Assembly: GCF_017309385.1 (NCBI RefSeq)
Contig: NZ_JAFJMJ010000003.1
Coordinates: forward strand, 1,178,001 to 1,242,000
Reading direction: 5' to 3'
DNA from: Amycolatopsis sp. 195334CR
GTDB taxonomy: Bacteria; Actinomycetota; Actinomycetes; Mycobacteriales; Pseudonocardiaceae
Length of the DNA stretch: 64,000 bases
A program made the translations under genes and the position numbers. Below are positions 45,679-55,300 of this stretch, piece by piece. How positions within the stretch are numbered: position 1 is the stretch's first letter; each line of letters begins with the position of its first letter. The notes below the pieces were generated by a model. That model was not told the origin of the DNA. It made no database searches and saw nothing but the letters and a program-made list of their open reading frames with translations.

Positions 45679-46566
45679 TCATGCGGCCTGCGCCTCGTTG
45701 TAGAGCGCCTGCGCCTCGGCGCCGAAGTACGGGCCGAACATGTAGCCGGGCAGGAAGACGTAGCCGAAGCTGTTCACCGAGGCCTGCACCCCGCGGCCGG
45801 TCGACTCGTCGAACTGCAGGAACCACGGTCCGCCACTGGAACCACCGGTCATCCCGCAGGCCATGCCGTGGTCCTGGGTGAGCAGGAAGTCGGTGAACGT
45901 GCTGCCGCTGCAGTGGATCAGCGTGGTGCCGTCGTAGGGATCGGCGGCCGGGTAACCGAAGGTGTACATGTTCTGGTTGCGCGGCTGGTTGAACGCGATG
46001 CCCTGCGAGCCGACCACGTCGGTCAGCGACTGCCCGCCGACCTGGTCCACCACCGCCGCACCGACGTCGTAGTTCATGTCCTCGCTGGCTTCCCACTGCG
46101 GCGTGGTCAGCGTGCTGGTGGCCGGCCATTCGCCGTAGGGCGCGTTGCCGTTGTCGTAGGCGGGCACGAAGACCCAGTTGGTGTGGAAGGCGCCCTGGTA
46201 CTTCACGCAGTGCCCGGCGGTGATCACCGTGCTCTTGTTGGCGCTGGTCACCGCGTCCCCGCTGCACGAGGCGTTCTGGCCGCCCATGGTGAAGAAGACC
46301 CGGCCCGCGGTCTTGACCACGTCACCACCACCGGTCCACGGCGCGCCGGTGGTCGGGAAGGCGGCCGGGATGATCTCCGGCAACCCGGCGAGCACCTCAC
46401 CGGCGGCCGCCCGCGGCGCGGTGATCAGCCGCTCGATCGGCACGGCCGCGCGCATCTTCTCCGGGGTCCAGTAGTCGGCCGCGGTCTGCGCCTGGCCGGT
46501 GGCGGGTGCGGTCAGCAGCGCGCCGAGCGCCAGTCCGATCGCCGTCAGTACCGATGCTCGCCTCAT
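45679..46566 (-). CDS. secreted trypsin-like serine protease
   Basis: A 295-residue exported protein with a signal peptide (MRRASVLTAIGLALGALLTAPATGQAQ). The trypsin-like triad is visible: His in VITAGHC near 118, Asp in MNYDVGAAVV near 166 and Ser in GGSSGGPW near 244. Cysteine pairs fit disulfides. This resembles the V8/glutamyl-endopeptidase-like secreted proteases of actinomycetes. It is followed toward aroG by about 95 bases without a gene. Specificity unknown. Confidence 0.9.
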   Translation of the reverse strand: MRRASVLTAIGLALGALLTAPATGQAQTAADYWTPEKMRAAVPIERLITAPRAAAGEVLAGLPEIIPAAFPTTGAPWTGGGDVVKTAGRVFFTMGGQNASCSGDAVTSANKSTVITAGHCVKYQGAFHTNWVFVPAYDNGNAPYGEWPATSTLTTPQWEASEDMNYDVGAAVVDQVGGQSLTDVVGSQGIAFNQPRNQNMYTFGYPAADPYDGTTLIHCSGSTFTDFLLTQDHGMACGMTGGSSGGPWFLQFDESTGRGVQASVNSFGYVFLPGYMFGPYFGAEAQALYNEAQAA

Positions 46567-46682
46567 CGCGCCACCTCTTCGTCGCCCCGATTGGTCATTT
46601 GCCGACCGAACGAATTGACGGTAATCAGGTGACTACGCAGCGGCAATACGCCATTCGCCCGGCTCGCGACGAAAGTAGTGGG

Positions 46683-46732
46683 CCGAATGCCGGAATCGGC
46701 GGACCGTTCGGCCCAGCGATTCCGGCATTCGG
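46683..46732 (-). terminator. strong hairpin after the M15-like gene
   Basis: Perfect 16-base arms (46683-46698 and 46717-46732) with an 18-base loop, starting four bases after the stop codon of the minus-strand gene. Confidence 0.8.
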
Positions 46733-46736
46733 AAAT

Positions 46737-47285
46737 TCAGCAGCCGCCGCAGTTGTAGAAGGTGACGTCCCAGTGGTTGGACTCGAGGTAGTAGATGTTG
46801 CCGGAGCCCGCCTTCCACTTGTTGCCGCCGATGGAGCTGAAGTTGCCCTTGATGTAGTTGGTCAGGCAGCTGCTCAGCGAGAAGTCGAGCTTGTAGCCGT
46901 TCCAGTGGCTGTAGGTGCCGCTGGCGTGCCCTGTCTCGGTGCCGCCGGTGACGTTCAGGCCGCAGCCCGAGGCCGACTTCAGCGTCTGCGCCCCCTGGAT
47001 GGTGGCCAGGTTGACCTGGTCGAACGAGGTGCAGGTGGGCTGGTTGCGGTCACTGCAGCCACCGCTGGAGGACCAGGTGATGTTGGACGAGCGCAGCCGC
47101 GAGGTGGCCTGCGAATGGGTCAGCTTGGTGACCATCGCGCCCACTTCGGCGACCGCGCCGGCGTCGGGGGAATCGAAGACCGGATCGGTGCCGCCGGCCG
47201 ACGCCGACGCCATTCCGGCGCCGGTCAGCAAGCCAAGGGACGCGATCGCTCCCGCCACGAGCGAGCGCACCACGAATTCGCGCAT
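46737..47285 (-). CDS. secreted protein, probable M15-like zinc peptidase
   Basis: A 182-residue exported protein with a signal peptide ending near ASASAGG. The mature part contains SHWNGYKLD (H-x6-D) near 128 and ESNHWDV (E-x2-H) near 170. In that order and spacing these match the metal and catalytic residues of M15/LAS peptidases (VanX, D-Ala-D-Ala and endolysin types). Six or more Cys suggest disulfides. It has a strong GGAGGAA ribosome site. A cell-wall peptide target is inferred from the fold only. Confidence 0.65.
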   Translation of the reverse strand: MREFVVRSLVAGAIASLGLLTGAGMASASAGGTDPVFDSPDAGAVAEVGAMVTKLTHSQATSRLRSSNITWSSSGGCSDRNQPTCTSFDQVNLATIQGAQTLKSASGCGLNVTGGTETGHASGTYSHWNGYKLDFSLSSCLTNYIKGNFSSIGGNKWKAGSGNIYYLESNHWDVTFYNCGGC

Positions 47286-47417
47286 TCTTCCTCCAGTGAA
47301 CGGTTTCGAGACAGCCGATCGGAGTGATCGATTACTGCCGCAGGGTCGAACCGCACGGGAGCGTAATAATCACTGACAAGAAAACACAAGGTAAAGGTGG
47401 AAATTTTCCCGAACCGA

Positions 47418-48275
47418 CTAGAACTTCGCGGCGAGCAGTTCGGTGAAGGCGGCGGAAACCGGATCCGGCGCACCCCGGGTGTAGACCACCAGTTCCCGGC
47501 ACACCGGTGGATCGAGCCGGAGCACCCGGCCGGCGAACCCCGCGGGCAGCACGTTCGACGGCACCAGCGCGGGCCCGAGCCCGGCGGCGGCGAGCAACGG
47601 CGCGGCCGCGGTCTGGGCGGCGCTGATCGCCGTGCGCGGGGAGAAACCCGCCGCCGCGCACGCCTGGTCGAGCACCTCGGCGAGCCCGTTCTCCGGTGCG
47701 TAGCGCACCCAGCCGCGGTCGGCGAAGTCCGCGAGCCGCGAAGACTCCGCCGGGTCGTCTCCGGCGAGCACGAGCACGAACTCCTCCTCCCCCAGCGCGC
47801 GCACCGGCCCGTCCCAGTCCGCCGGACGCGGCCCGACGGCGAGATCGGCTTCCCCGGCCAGCATCGCCTCGCGGAGTTCGCCGGTGTGCCGGTGCTCGAA
47901 CAGCGTGATCGCCACACCGGGGTACCGCCGGCTCCACTCGCGCAACACCGGCGGCAGCACGCCGAGGCTCAGCGAGTACACCGTGGCCACCCGCAGATCC
48001 GCCGCCTCCAGCCCGGCGGCCTGCCGGGCCGCGCACACGGCCCGTTCGGCGTCGGCGAGCGCGGCCCTGGCGTGCGGCAGCATCGCGCGCCCCATCGCGC
48101 TCAGCCGGATCGCCCGCGGCAGCCGTTCCAGCAACGCGCCGCCCGCGTCCCGCTCCAGTGCCCGGATCTGGTGGGACAGGGCGGGCTGGGTGACGTGCAG
48201 CCGCTCGGCGGCCCTGGTGAACGACCCCTCGTCCACCACGGCGACCAGGTACTCGAACCGGCGCAGCGTGCTCAT
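47418..48275 (-). CDS. LysR-family transcriptional regulator
   Basis: A 285-residue regulator. The N-terminal helix-turn-helix is VDEGSFTRAAERLHVTQPALSHQIRALE; the rest is the effector-binding domain. TAAACT (48282-48287) six bases before the ATG suggests a leaderless transcript. It is divergent from a PRISE-type reductase gene, with a GTGAAAC-N15-GTTTCAC repeat between them, so the reductase is its probable target. Confidence 0.9.
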   Translation of the reverse strand: MSTLRRFEYLVAVVDEGSFTRAAERLHVTQPALSHQIRALERDAGGALLERLPRAIRLSAMGRAMLPHARAALADAERAVCAARQAAGLEAADLRVATVYSLSLGVLPPVLREWSRRYPGVAITLFEHRHTGELREAMLAGEADLAVGPRPADWDGPVRALGEEEFVLVLAGDDPAESSRLADFADRGWVRYAPENGLAEVLDQACAAAGFSPRTAISAAQTAAAPLLAAAGLGPALVPSNVLPAGFAGRVLRLDPPVCRELVVYTRGAPDPVSAAFTELLAAKF

Positions 48276-48297
48276 GAGCGGAGTTTATCGGTCCCAT

Positions 48298-48326
48298 GTG
48301 AAACAAGACTTGGACTAATGTTTCAC
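48298..48326. promoter_or_regulatory. LysR-type operator
   Basis: GTGAAAC-N15-GTTTCAC, perfect 7-base arms between the divergent lysR and reductase genes. Size and place fit a LysR regulatory site. Confidence 0.65.
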
Positions 48327-48337
48327 CGGAGCCGAAC

Positions 48338-49399
48338 ATGGAGTGCATGAGCAACAAGGTCGCCCTGGTCGTGGGCGCACACGGAGTCATCGGCAGCAAT
48401 CTGGTGGAGCACCTCGCCGCGCTCGGCGACTGGACGGTCATCGGCCTGTCCCGGCGTGGCGGCGAGCCCGCGCCGAACGTCCGGCACGTGGCGGTGGACC
48501 TGCTCGACGCCGACGACTGCCGCGCGAAGCTGGGCGGGCTGACCGACGTGACGCACGTTTTCTACGCGGCCTACCAGGATCGCCCCACCTGGGCCGAGCT
48601 GGTGCCGCCGAACCTGGCGATGCTGGCGAACGTGGTCGACGCGATCGAGCCGGTCGCCACCGGGCTGCGCCACATCAGCCTGATGCAGGGCTACAAGGTC
48701 TACGGCGCGCACCTCGGCCCGTTCCAGACCCCGGCCCGCGAGGACGACGCCGGGCACATGCCGCCGGAGTTCAATGTGGACCAGCAGGAGTTCCTGGAAC
48801 GCCGCCAGGAGGGGAAGTCCTGGACCTGGTCGGCGATCCGGCCCGCGGTGGTCGGCGGGACCGCGCTGGGCAACCCGATGAACCTGGCCGTGTCGATCGC
48901 GGTCTACGCCACCATCTCGAAGGAACTCGGCCTCCCGCTGCGGTTCCCGGGAAAGCCCGGCGCGTACGACAAACTGCTGGAGATGACCGACGCCGGGCTG
49001 CTCGCGCGCGCCACCGTCTGGGCGGCGACCGACGAGCGGTGCGCGAACCAGGCCTTCAACATCACCAACGGCGACCTGTTCCGGTGGAGCGGTCTCTGGC
49101 CGAAGATCGCGCGGTACTTCGACATGGAGACCGCTCCCCCGCTGCCCCTGTCACTGGACGTGGTGATGGCGGACAAGGAACCGCTGTGGGACCGGATCGT
49201 GGCCGAGCACAACCTGGAACCCACGCCGTACCAGCGGGTTTCGGCGTGGCCGTTCATGGATTTCGTGCTGTCGTGGGATTACGACATGTTCGCCGACGGG
49301 ACGAAGGCCCGCCGCTTCGGCTTCCACGAATTCGTCGACACCGAGGAGATGATGTGGCGCCTGTTCGACGACCTGCGCAAGCGCCACATCATCCCCTGA
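48338..49399 (+). CDS. PRISE-type short-chain reductase
   Basis: A 353-residue Rossmann protein with VVGAHGVIGSNLVEHLA near 11 and the unusual catalytic region HISLMQGYKVYGAHLGPF near 110. It resembles the progesterone 5-beta-reductase/iridoid synthase-like (PRISE) group, which reduces 1,4-enones with NADPH. ATG 48338 has GGAG six bases upstream; ATG 48347 is in frame. It is divergent from lysR and its stop is six bases from the stop of the converging methyltransferase gene. The natural substrate is unknown. Confidence 0.82.
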   Translation: MECMSNKVALVVGAHGVIGSNLVEHLAALGDWTVIGLSRRGGEPAPNVRHVAVDLLDADDCRAKLGGLTDVTHVFYAAYQDRPTWAELVPPNLAMLANVVDAIEPVATGLRHISLMQGYKVYGAHLGPFQTPAREDDAGHMPPEFNVDQQEFLERRQEGKSWTWSAIRPAVVGGTALGNPMNLAVSIAVYATISKELGLPLRFPGKPGAYDKLLEMTDAGLLARATVWAATDERCANQAFNITNGDLFRWSGLWPKIARYFDMETAPPLPLSLDVVMADKEPLWDRIVAEHNLEPTPYQRVSAWPFMDFVLSWDYDMFADGTKARRFGFHEFVDTEEMMWRLFDDLRKRHIIP

Positions 49400-49405
49400 C
49401 CGGGA

Positions 49406-50644
49406 TCAGACGCCGAACGCCGCCGGGTACCGGATCACGCCCGCCGGGGTCGGCCGTGAAGCGTCGAGCGACAGGGCCATCAACGCCTCGTCCGGCACGT
49501 CGAACGAGGCACGGACCCCGAATCCGGACGCCGGGGTGAACCCGAAGCGCGGGTAGTACTCGGGGTGCCCGAGCACCACGACGAGGTTTTCGTCGAGGTG
49601 GCGGGCGGCGTCGAGGCAGGCGCGGATGGCCGCGGCCCCGGCGCCCTTGCCCTGGTATTCGGGCCGCACCGCGCACGGGGCCAGCGCGAGCGCCGGTTCC
49701 CCGCCCACCTCGCAGCGGGTGATCAGGGCGAACCCGGCGATTTCCCCGCCGGGAGCCACGGCCACCATGGAAAGCCCGTCGATCCAGGCCTGCGAGTCGG
49801 CACGCAGCGCGTCGACCAGGTCGGCCTCTTCGGCGGTCGGGAAGGCGGCGGCGTTGACCGCGTGGATGGCGGCGCGATCGGCCGGGGTCTCCGGCCTGGT
49901 TGTCCACATAGGAGTCTTGTCCGTTCGGTTCGGGCGCAGGACGTATCCCGCGTAGTCGTAGTCGGCGCCGTGCTCACGGCGCAGTTCGGTCTCGGCACGC
50001 ACTTCCGCGGCCGCGGCCGTGTCCACTCCGGACACACGCGCCAGCAGCGGGTCGTAGTACTCGGACCACCAGTCGGCTTCCGGGAGCCGGTGGTGGGCCA
50101 GCACGGTGTACCCGGCCGCCGCCGCGATCTCCCGGTTGTCGTCCGGGTACCGCAGCGGGTAGCGCTCGGCCCAGAAGTCGACGGTGGCCGGCGACGGGTC
50201 CGTGCCGGTGAACTCGATCTCGGTCACCACGAGCACCCCGCCCGGGGCGAGCAGCCTGCGCCACGAGTCGAGCGCGGTGGCGAAACCGAGGTTGTAGGCC
50301 GCGCCCTCGCACCAGACCAGGTCGAACGACCGGTCCGGGAACGGGAGCGCGTCCATCGAGCACCGCATGGCCGTGACCTGGGCACGCAGCCCGGCCCGAT
50401 CCGCCGAGTCGAGGAACTGGTCGAGGTAGGGCTGGTGCAGATCGACCCCGGTGACGTGGCCGCCGGTGGCGGCGGCCAGCACCAGTGCCGACCGGCCGGG
50501 GCCGCAGCCCAGGTCCAGGATCCGCGGCCGCGGTGGCACCGGCCCGGCGAGCGCCAGCAACCGGGCGGTCGTCTCGTCGGAGCCGGGTCCCTGGCGGGGC
50601 AGGCCGTGGTGGAGCGCGAACAATTCAGACAGCGAAAAAGACAT
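49406..50644 (-). CDS. methyltransferase-GNAT acetyltransferase fusion
   Basis: A 412-residue two-domain protein. Residues about 1-245 are a SAM-dependent class I methyltransferase (ILDLGCGPGRSALVLAAATGGHVTGVD near 42). Residues about 250-412 are a GNAT acetyltransferase (VRPEYQGKGAGAAAIRACLDAA, then HPEYYPRFGF). Joined single-domain genes of this kind are uncommon. No frameshift is needed. The ribosome site is weak, and a 23-codon frame lies 53 bases upstream with alternative base-pairing potential. Substrates unknown. Confidence 0.85.
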   Translation of the reverse strand: MSFSLSELFALHHGLPRQGPGSDETTARLLALAGPVPPRPRILDLGCGPGRSALVLAAATGGHVTGVDLHQPYLDQFLDSADRAGLRAQVTAMRCSMDALPFPDRSFDLVWCEGAAYNLGFATALDSWRRLLAPGGVLVVTEIEFTGTDPSPATVDFWAERYPLRYPDDNREIAAAAGYTVLAHHRLPEADWWSEYYDPLLARVSGVDTAAAAEVRAETELRREHGADYDYAGYVLRPNRTDKTPMWTTRPETPADRAAIHAVNAAAFPTAEEADLVDALRADSQAWIDGLSMVAVAPGGEIAGFALITRCEVGGEPALALAPCAVRPEYQGKGAGAAAIRACLDAARHLDENLVVVLGHPEYYPRFGFTPASGFGVRASFDVPDEALMALSLDASRPTPAGVIRYPAAFGV

Positions 50645-50697
50645 TTCCAGCTTTCGAAGGTGTGGGGACCCCGCGCCTTCGAGCCGAGCGAAATCGG

Positions 50698-50769
50698 CTA
50701 GGCGGGAATCCGGACGGTGAGCATGGCCCGGGTGCCACTGCGGAACGCAGCGGCCTGCGCGGCGGTCAT
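50698..50769 (-). CDS. 23-residue upstream peptide, candidate leader
   Basis: A short frame (MTAAQAAAFRSG at the start, ending TVRIPA) with AAGGA eight bases before its ATG and a TAG stop 53 bases before the methyltransferase start. Its stop codon lies in a small hairpin. A sequence at its own ribosome site (50780-50788) matches the complement of one just before the next gene (50652-50660), allowing alternative pairing. Whether it is translated is unknown. Confidence 0.35.
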   Translation of the reverse strand: MTAAQAAAFRSGTRAMLTVRIPA

Positions 50770-50792
50770 CAACTCACGTCCTTCGAAAAGCC

Positions 50793-50821
50793 AAGGGGCC
50801 GGACACCACGTCCGGCCCCTT
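50793..50821 (-). terminator. terminator of gltBD
   Basis: Perfect 12-base arms (50793-50804 and 50810-50821) with a 5-base loop, 12 bases after the gltD stop. On the minus strand it is followed by ggcTTTT. Confidence 0.8.
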
Positions 50822-50833
50822 GATCATACCAGC

Positions 50834-52342
50834 TCAGACCACGGCGAGCGGCAACGCCGTCGGGTGCACCGGGGCCGGGAGGTCCGACGCGCCGGTCAGG
50901 TACGCGTCGACCGCGTTGGCCACCGAGCGGCCCTCGGCGATCGCCCACACCACCAGTGACGCCCCCCGGTGCGCGTCACCGCAGACGAAGACGCCGGGTG
51001 CCGAGGTCTGCCAGTCGGCGCCGCACGACAACGTGCCGCGCTTGGTCAGCGAGAGGCCGAGCCCGTCGAGCAGCGCCATGTGCTCGACGCCCTCGAAACC
51101 GATCGCCAGCAGCACCAGGTCCGCGGGCAGCTCCTGCACCTCGTCGCTGGTCGGCACCACCTCGCGCCGCCCGGTCGCCGGGTCCTTGGTGACCTTCACC
51201 TGCTGCAGCTCGATCGCGCGCACGTTGCCGTGCTCGTCACCGACGAACCGCTTCACCGCCACCGCGAACTTCCGCTCGCCCGACTCCTCGTGCGCCGGGT
51301 AGGTTCGCAGGATGTACGGCCAGGTCGGCCACGGCGACCGGTCATCGTCCCTTGTGGACGGCGGCTCCGGGTACTGGTCCAGCTGGGTCACCGAAAGCGC
51401 GCCCTGGCGGGTCGCGGTGCCGTAGCTGTCGGCCCCGGTGTCCCCACCGCCGATGATCACCACGTGCTTGCCCGCCGCGTCGATCTCCGGCGGGCCGTCG
51501 CCCTCGACGTACCGGTTGGCCGGCACCAGGTGCTCCATCGCCAGGTGCACGCCGTTCAGTTCCCGGCCGGGCGTCTCGCGGTCGTCACGACCGCGCAGCG
51601 CGCCGACGGCGAGCACCACCGCGTCGTACCGCTCGTTCAGGTCGTCCACCGTCAGGTCGACGCCGACCTCGCAGCCGGTGACGAACTTGGTGCCCTCCTT
51701 GCGGAGTTGCGCCAGCCGCCGGTCGAGGACCTTCTTCTCCATCTTGAACTCGGGGATGCCGTACCGCAGCAGCCCGCCGAGCCGGTCGTCCCGCTCGAAC
51801 ACGGTGACCTCGTGCCCGGCCCTGGTCAGCTGCTGCGCGGCGGCCAGCCCGGCCGGGCCGGAGCCGACCACGGCCACCCGCTGCCCCGAGGACACCGCCG
51901 AGACCTGCGGCTGCACGTACCCGGCTTCCCAGGACTGGTCGGCGATGGTCTGCTCGACCCGCTTGATCGCCACCGGGCCGCCGGACAGCGGCGAGATCGA
52001 GAGCACGCAACCGGCTTCGCACGGCGCCGGGCACAGCTTCCCGGTGAACTCGGGGAAGTTGTTGGTCGAGTGCAGCCGATCGCTGGCCGCTTCCCAGTCA
52101 CCGCGGCGGACCAGGTCGTTCCACTCCGGGATCAGGTTGCCCAGCGGGCAGCCCGCGGTCCCGGAGTGGCAGAACGGGATGCCGCAGTCCATGCAGCGCG
52201 TGGCCTGCGTGCGGACCTGCTCGTTGCGCTCGGCCGGCGTGATCGCCTCGTAGACCTCGCGCCAGTCGCCGAGGCGCTCGTCGACCGGGCGCTTCTTGGC
52301 CTCGGCGCGCTGGTGCTTGAGAAAACCGTTCGGGTCAGCCAC
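50834..52342 (-). CDS. gltD: glutamate synthase small subunit
   Basis: A 502-residue subunit that oxidises NAD(P)H and passes electrons to GltB. The N-terminal Fe-S region has [20 protein letters not shown] near 50 and [13 protein letters not shown] near 103. The FAD motif is [17 protein letters not shown] near 150, and the NAD(P)H motif GGGDTGAD near 300. The start overlaps the gltB 3' end by eight bases. A terminator follows. Confidence 0.96.
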   Translation of the reverse strand: MADPNGFLKHQRAEAKKRPVDERLGDWREVYEAITPAERNEQVRTQATRCMDCGIPFCHSGTAGCPLGNLIPEWNDLVRRGDWEAASDRLHSTNNFPEFTGKLCPAPCEAGCVLSISPLSGGPVAIKRVEQTIADQSWEAGYVQPQVSAVSSGQRVAVVGSGPAGLAAAQQLTRAGHEVTVFERDDRLGGLLRYGIPEFKMEKKVLDRRLAQLRKEGTKFVTGCEVGVDLTVDDLNERYDAVVLAVGALRGRDDRETPGRELNGVHLAMEHLVPANRYVEGDGPPEIDAAGKHVVIIGGGDTGADSYGTATRQGALSVTQLDQYPEPPSTRDDDRSPWPTWPYILRTYPAHEESGERKFAVAVKRFVGDEHGNVRAIELQQVKVTKDPATGRREVVPTSDEVQELPADLVLLAIGFEGVEHMALLDGLGLSLTKRGTLSCGADWQTSAPGVFVCGDAHRGASLVVWAIAEGRSVANAVDAYLTGASDLPAPVHPTALPLAVV

Positions 52343-55300
52343 GAGCCGCCTCCATAATCGCCTCGTCGACGTCGCGACCGGCGGCCTTGGCCGCCTTCGC
52401 CGCGTCCAGCACCCGCTTGTAGTCCCGCGGCATCACCTTGGTGAACGCGGCCGAGCGGCGGGTCCAGTCGCCCAGCAGGGACGCGGCCACCACCGACCGG
52501 GTCAGGTCGTGGTGCCGCCGCACGGTTTCCTTGAGCCAGGCCAGGTCTTCCCCGGCCGGGGTGCTCAGCTCCACCATCGCCTCGTTGACCTGTCCGCGGT
52601 CGAGGTCGAGCACGTAGGCCACGCCACCGGACATGCCGGCGGCCAGGTTCCGCCCGGTCGGGCCGAGCACCACCGCGCGGCCGCCGGTCATGTACTCGAA
52701 GGCGTGGTCGCCCACGCCCTCGGACACCACCAGCGCACCGGAGTTGCGCACGCAGAACCGCTCGCCGACCTGGCCGCGCAGGAAGATCTCCCCGCTCGTG
52801 GCGCCGTAGCCGATGGTGTTGCCCGCGATCACCTGGCGCTCGGCGGCGAAGGTCGCCGCCGGATCGGGGCGCACCACGATCCGCCCGCCGGACAGGCCCT
52901 TGCCCACGTAGTCGTTGGCGTCACCGACCATCTCCAGCGTGACGCCCGAGGGCAGGAAGGCACCCAGCGACTGCCCGGCCGAACCGGTCAGCCGCACGTG
53001 GATGGTGTCGTCCGGCAGGCCCTGGCCGCCGTAGCGCCGGGTGATCTCCGAACCGAGCAGCGTGCCGACGGTCCGGTTCACGTTGCGCACCGGCAGTTCC
53101 AGTCGCACCGGGTGCGCATCCTCCAGCGCCGCCTCGGCCAGCTGGATCAGCGTGCGGTCGAGGGCGAACTCCAGCCCGTGGTCCTGCTCGCGCACCTTGC
53201 GCTTCGCACCGCCGTACGGGGTGTGCGAGGGCATCTCGAACACCGGCCCGAGGTCGAGCCCCTGTGCCTTCCAGTGCTCCAGCGCCTCGTCGGTGTCCAG
53301 CACGTCGGTCCGCCCGATCGCCTCGTCCAGCGTCCGGAAACCCAGCTCCGCCAAGGTTTCCCGGACTTCCTGGGCGACGAACCGGAAGTAGTTCACCACG
53401 TGCTCGGCCTGCCCGGTGTAGCGCTTGCGCAGGTCCGGGTTCTGCGTGGCCACCCCGACCGGGCAGGTGTCCAGGTGGCACACCCGCATCATCACGCACC
53501 CGGCCACGATCAGCGGCGCGGTGGCGAAGCCGTACTCCTCGGCGCCGAGCAGCGCGGCCACCACCACGTCCCGCCCGGTCTTCAGCGCGCCGTCCACCTG
53601 CACCGTGATCCGGTCGCGCAACCCGTTGAGCAGCAACGTCTGCTGGGTCTCGGCGAGGCCGATCTCCCACGGCGTGCCCGCGTGCTTGAGCGAGTTCATC
53701 GGCGAGGCACCGGTGCCGCCGTCGTGCCCGGAGATGAGCACCACGTCGGCGTGCGCCTTGGAGACCCCGGCCGCGACCGTGCCCACGCCGAGCGAACTGA
53801 CCAGCTTCACGTGGATGCGGGCCTGTTCGTTGGCGTTCTTCAGGTCGTGGATCAGCTGGGCGAGGTCCTCGATGGAGTAGATGTCGTGGTGCGGCGGCGG
53901 CGAGATCAGCCCGACGCCCGGCGTGGAGTGCCGGGTGCGTGCGATCCACGGGTACACCTTGTTCGGCGGCAGCTGGCCGCCTTCGCCGGGCTTCGCGCCC
54001 TGCGCCATCTTGATCTGGATGTCGTCCGCGTTGACCAGGTACTCGCTGGTCACCCCGAACCGTCCGCTCGCGACCTGCTTGATCGCGCTGCGGCGCTCGG
54101 GGTCGTACAGCCGTTCCGGGTCCTCGCCGCCCTCACCGGTGTTCGACCGGCCGCCGATCCGGTTCATCGCGATGGCCAGCGTCTGGTGCGCCTCCATCGA
54201 GATCGAGCCGTAGGACATCGCCCCGGTGTTGAAGCGGCGGCAGATCGACTCGATCGACTCGACCTCGTCGATCGGCACCGGCTTGCGGTCACCGGTCTGG
54301 AAGGCGAACATGCCGCGCAGCGCACCGCCCTCGCGGTTGAGGCGCTCGACCTCGGCGGCGTAGTTGCGGTAGACCTCCTCGCGCCCGGTCTTGCTGGCGT
54401 GCTGCAGCAGGAACACCGTCTCCGGGGTGAACAGGTGCAGTTCGCCCTCGCGCCGGTAGGCGTACTCGCCGCCGGTGTCCAGCCGCCGGTGCACCCGGTC
54501 GGTCGGGTTGTCCGGGTAGGCACGGCGGTGGCGCATGGCCACCTCCTCGGCGAGCACGTCCAGGCCGACCCCGCCCAGCTTCGAGGTGGTGCCGGTGAAG
54601 TACTCGTCGAGCAGGTCCTGGGCCAGGCCGAAGGATTCGAAGACCTGGGCCGCGGTGTAGGCGCCCACGGTGGAGATGCCCATCTTGGACATGATCTTCA
54701 GCACGCCCTTGACCAGCGCCTGCACGTAGTTGCGGATGGCCACGGCCGGCTCGATGCCGGTGATCGCGCCCTGGCCGATCAGGTCCTCGATGGTCTCGAA
54801 GGCCAGGTACGGGTTGACCGCGGCGGCGCCGTAGCCGAGCAGCAGCGCGACGTGGTGCACCTCGCGCGCGTCCCCGCTCTCCACCACCAGCGCCACGCGC
54901 AGGCGTTCCTTGGTGCGCACCAGGTGGTGGTGCACCGCGGAGACCAGCAGCAGCGACGGGATCGGCGCCATCCGGTGGTCGGAGTCGCGGTCGGAGAGCA
55001 CCAGCGTGCGCGCCCCGGCGGCGATCGCCTCGGACGCCTCGCGGCGCACCCGCTCGATCGCCTCGGCCAGCGCCGCCGCCCCACCGTCCACTTCGTACAG
55101 TCCGGAGAGGACGGTGCAGGCGAAGCCGGGCAGGTCCCCGTCGTCGTTGATGTGGATGAGCTTGGCCAGCTCGTCGTTGTCGATGACCGGGTAGGGCAGC
55201 TGCACGTGGCGGCAGGAGGCCGGGCCGGGTTCGAGCAGGTTCTGCTCCGGGCCCATGATCCGCGCCATCGAGGTGACCAGTTCCTCGCGGATGGCGTCCA

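Noticed and set aside
46633..46818. 61-codon frame over the terminator region of the M15-like gene
   Set aside because: Overlaps a perfect hairpin and the 3' end of the secreted protein gene; no ribosome site.
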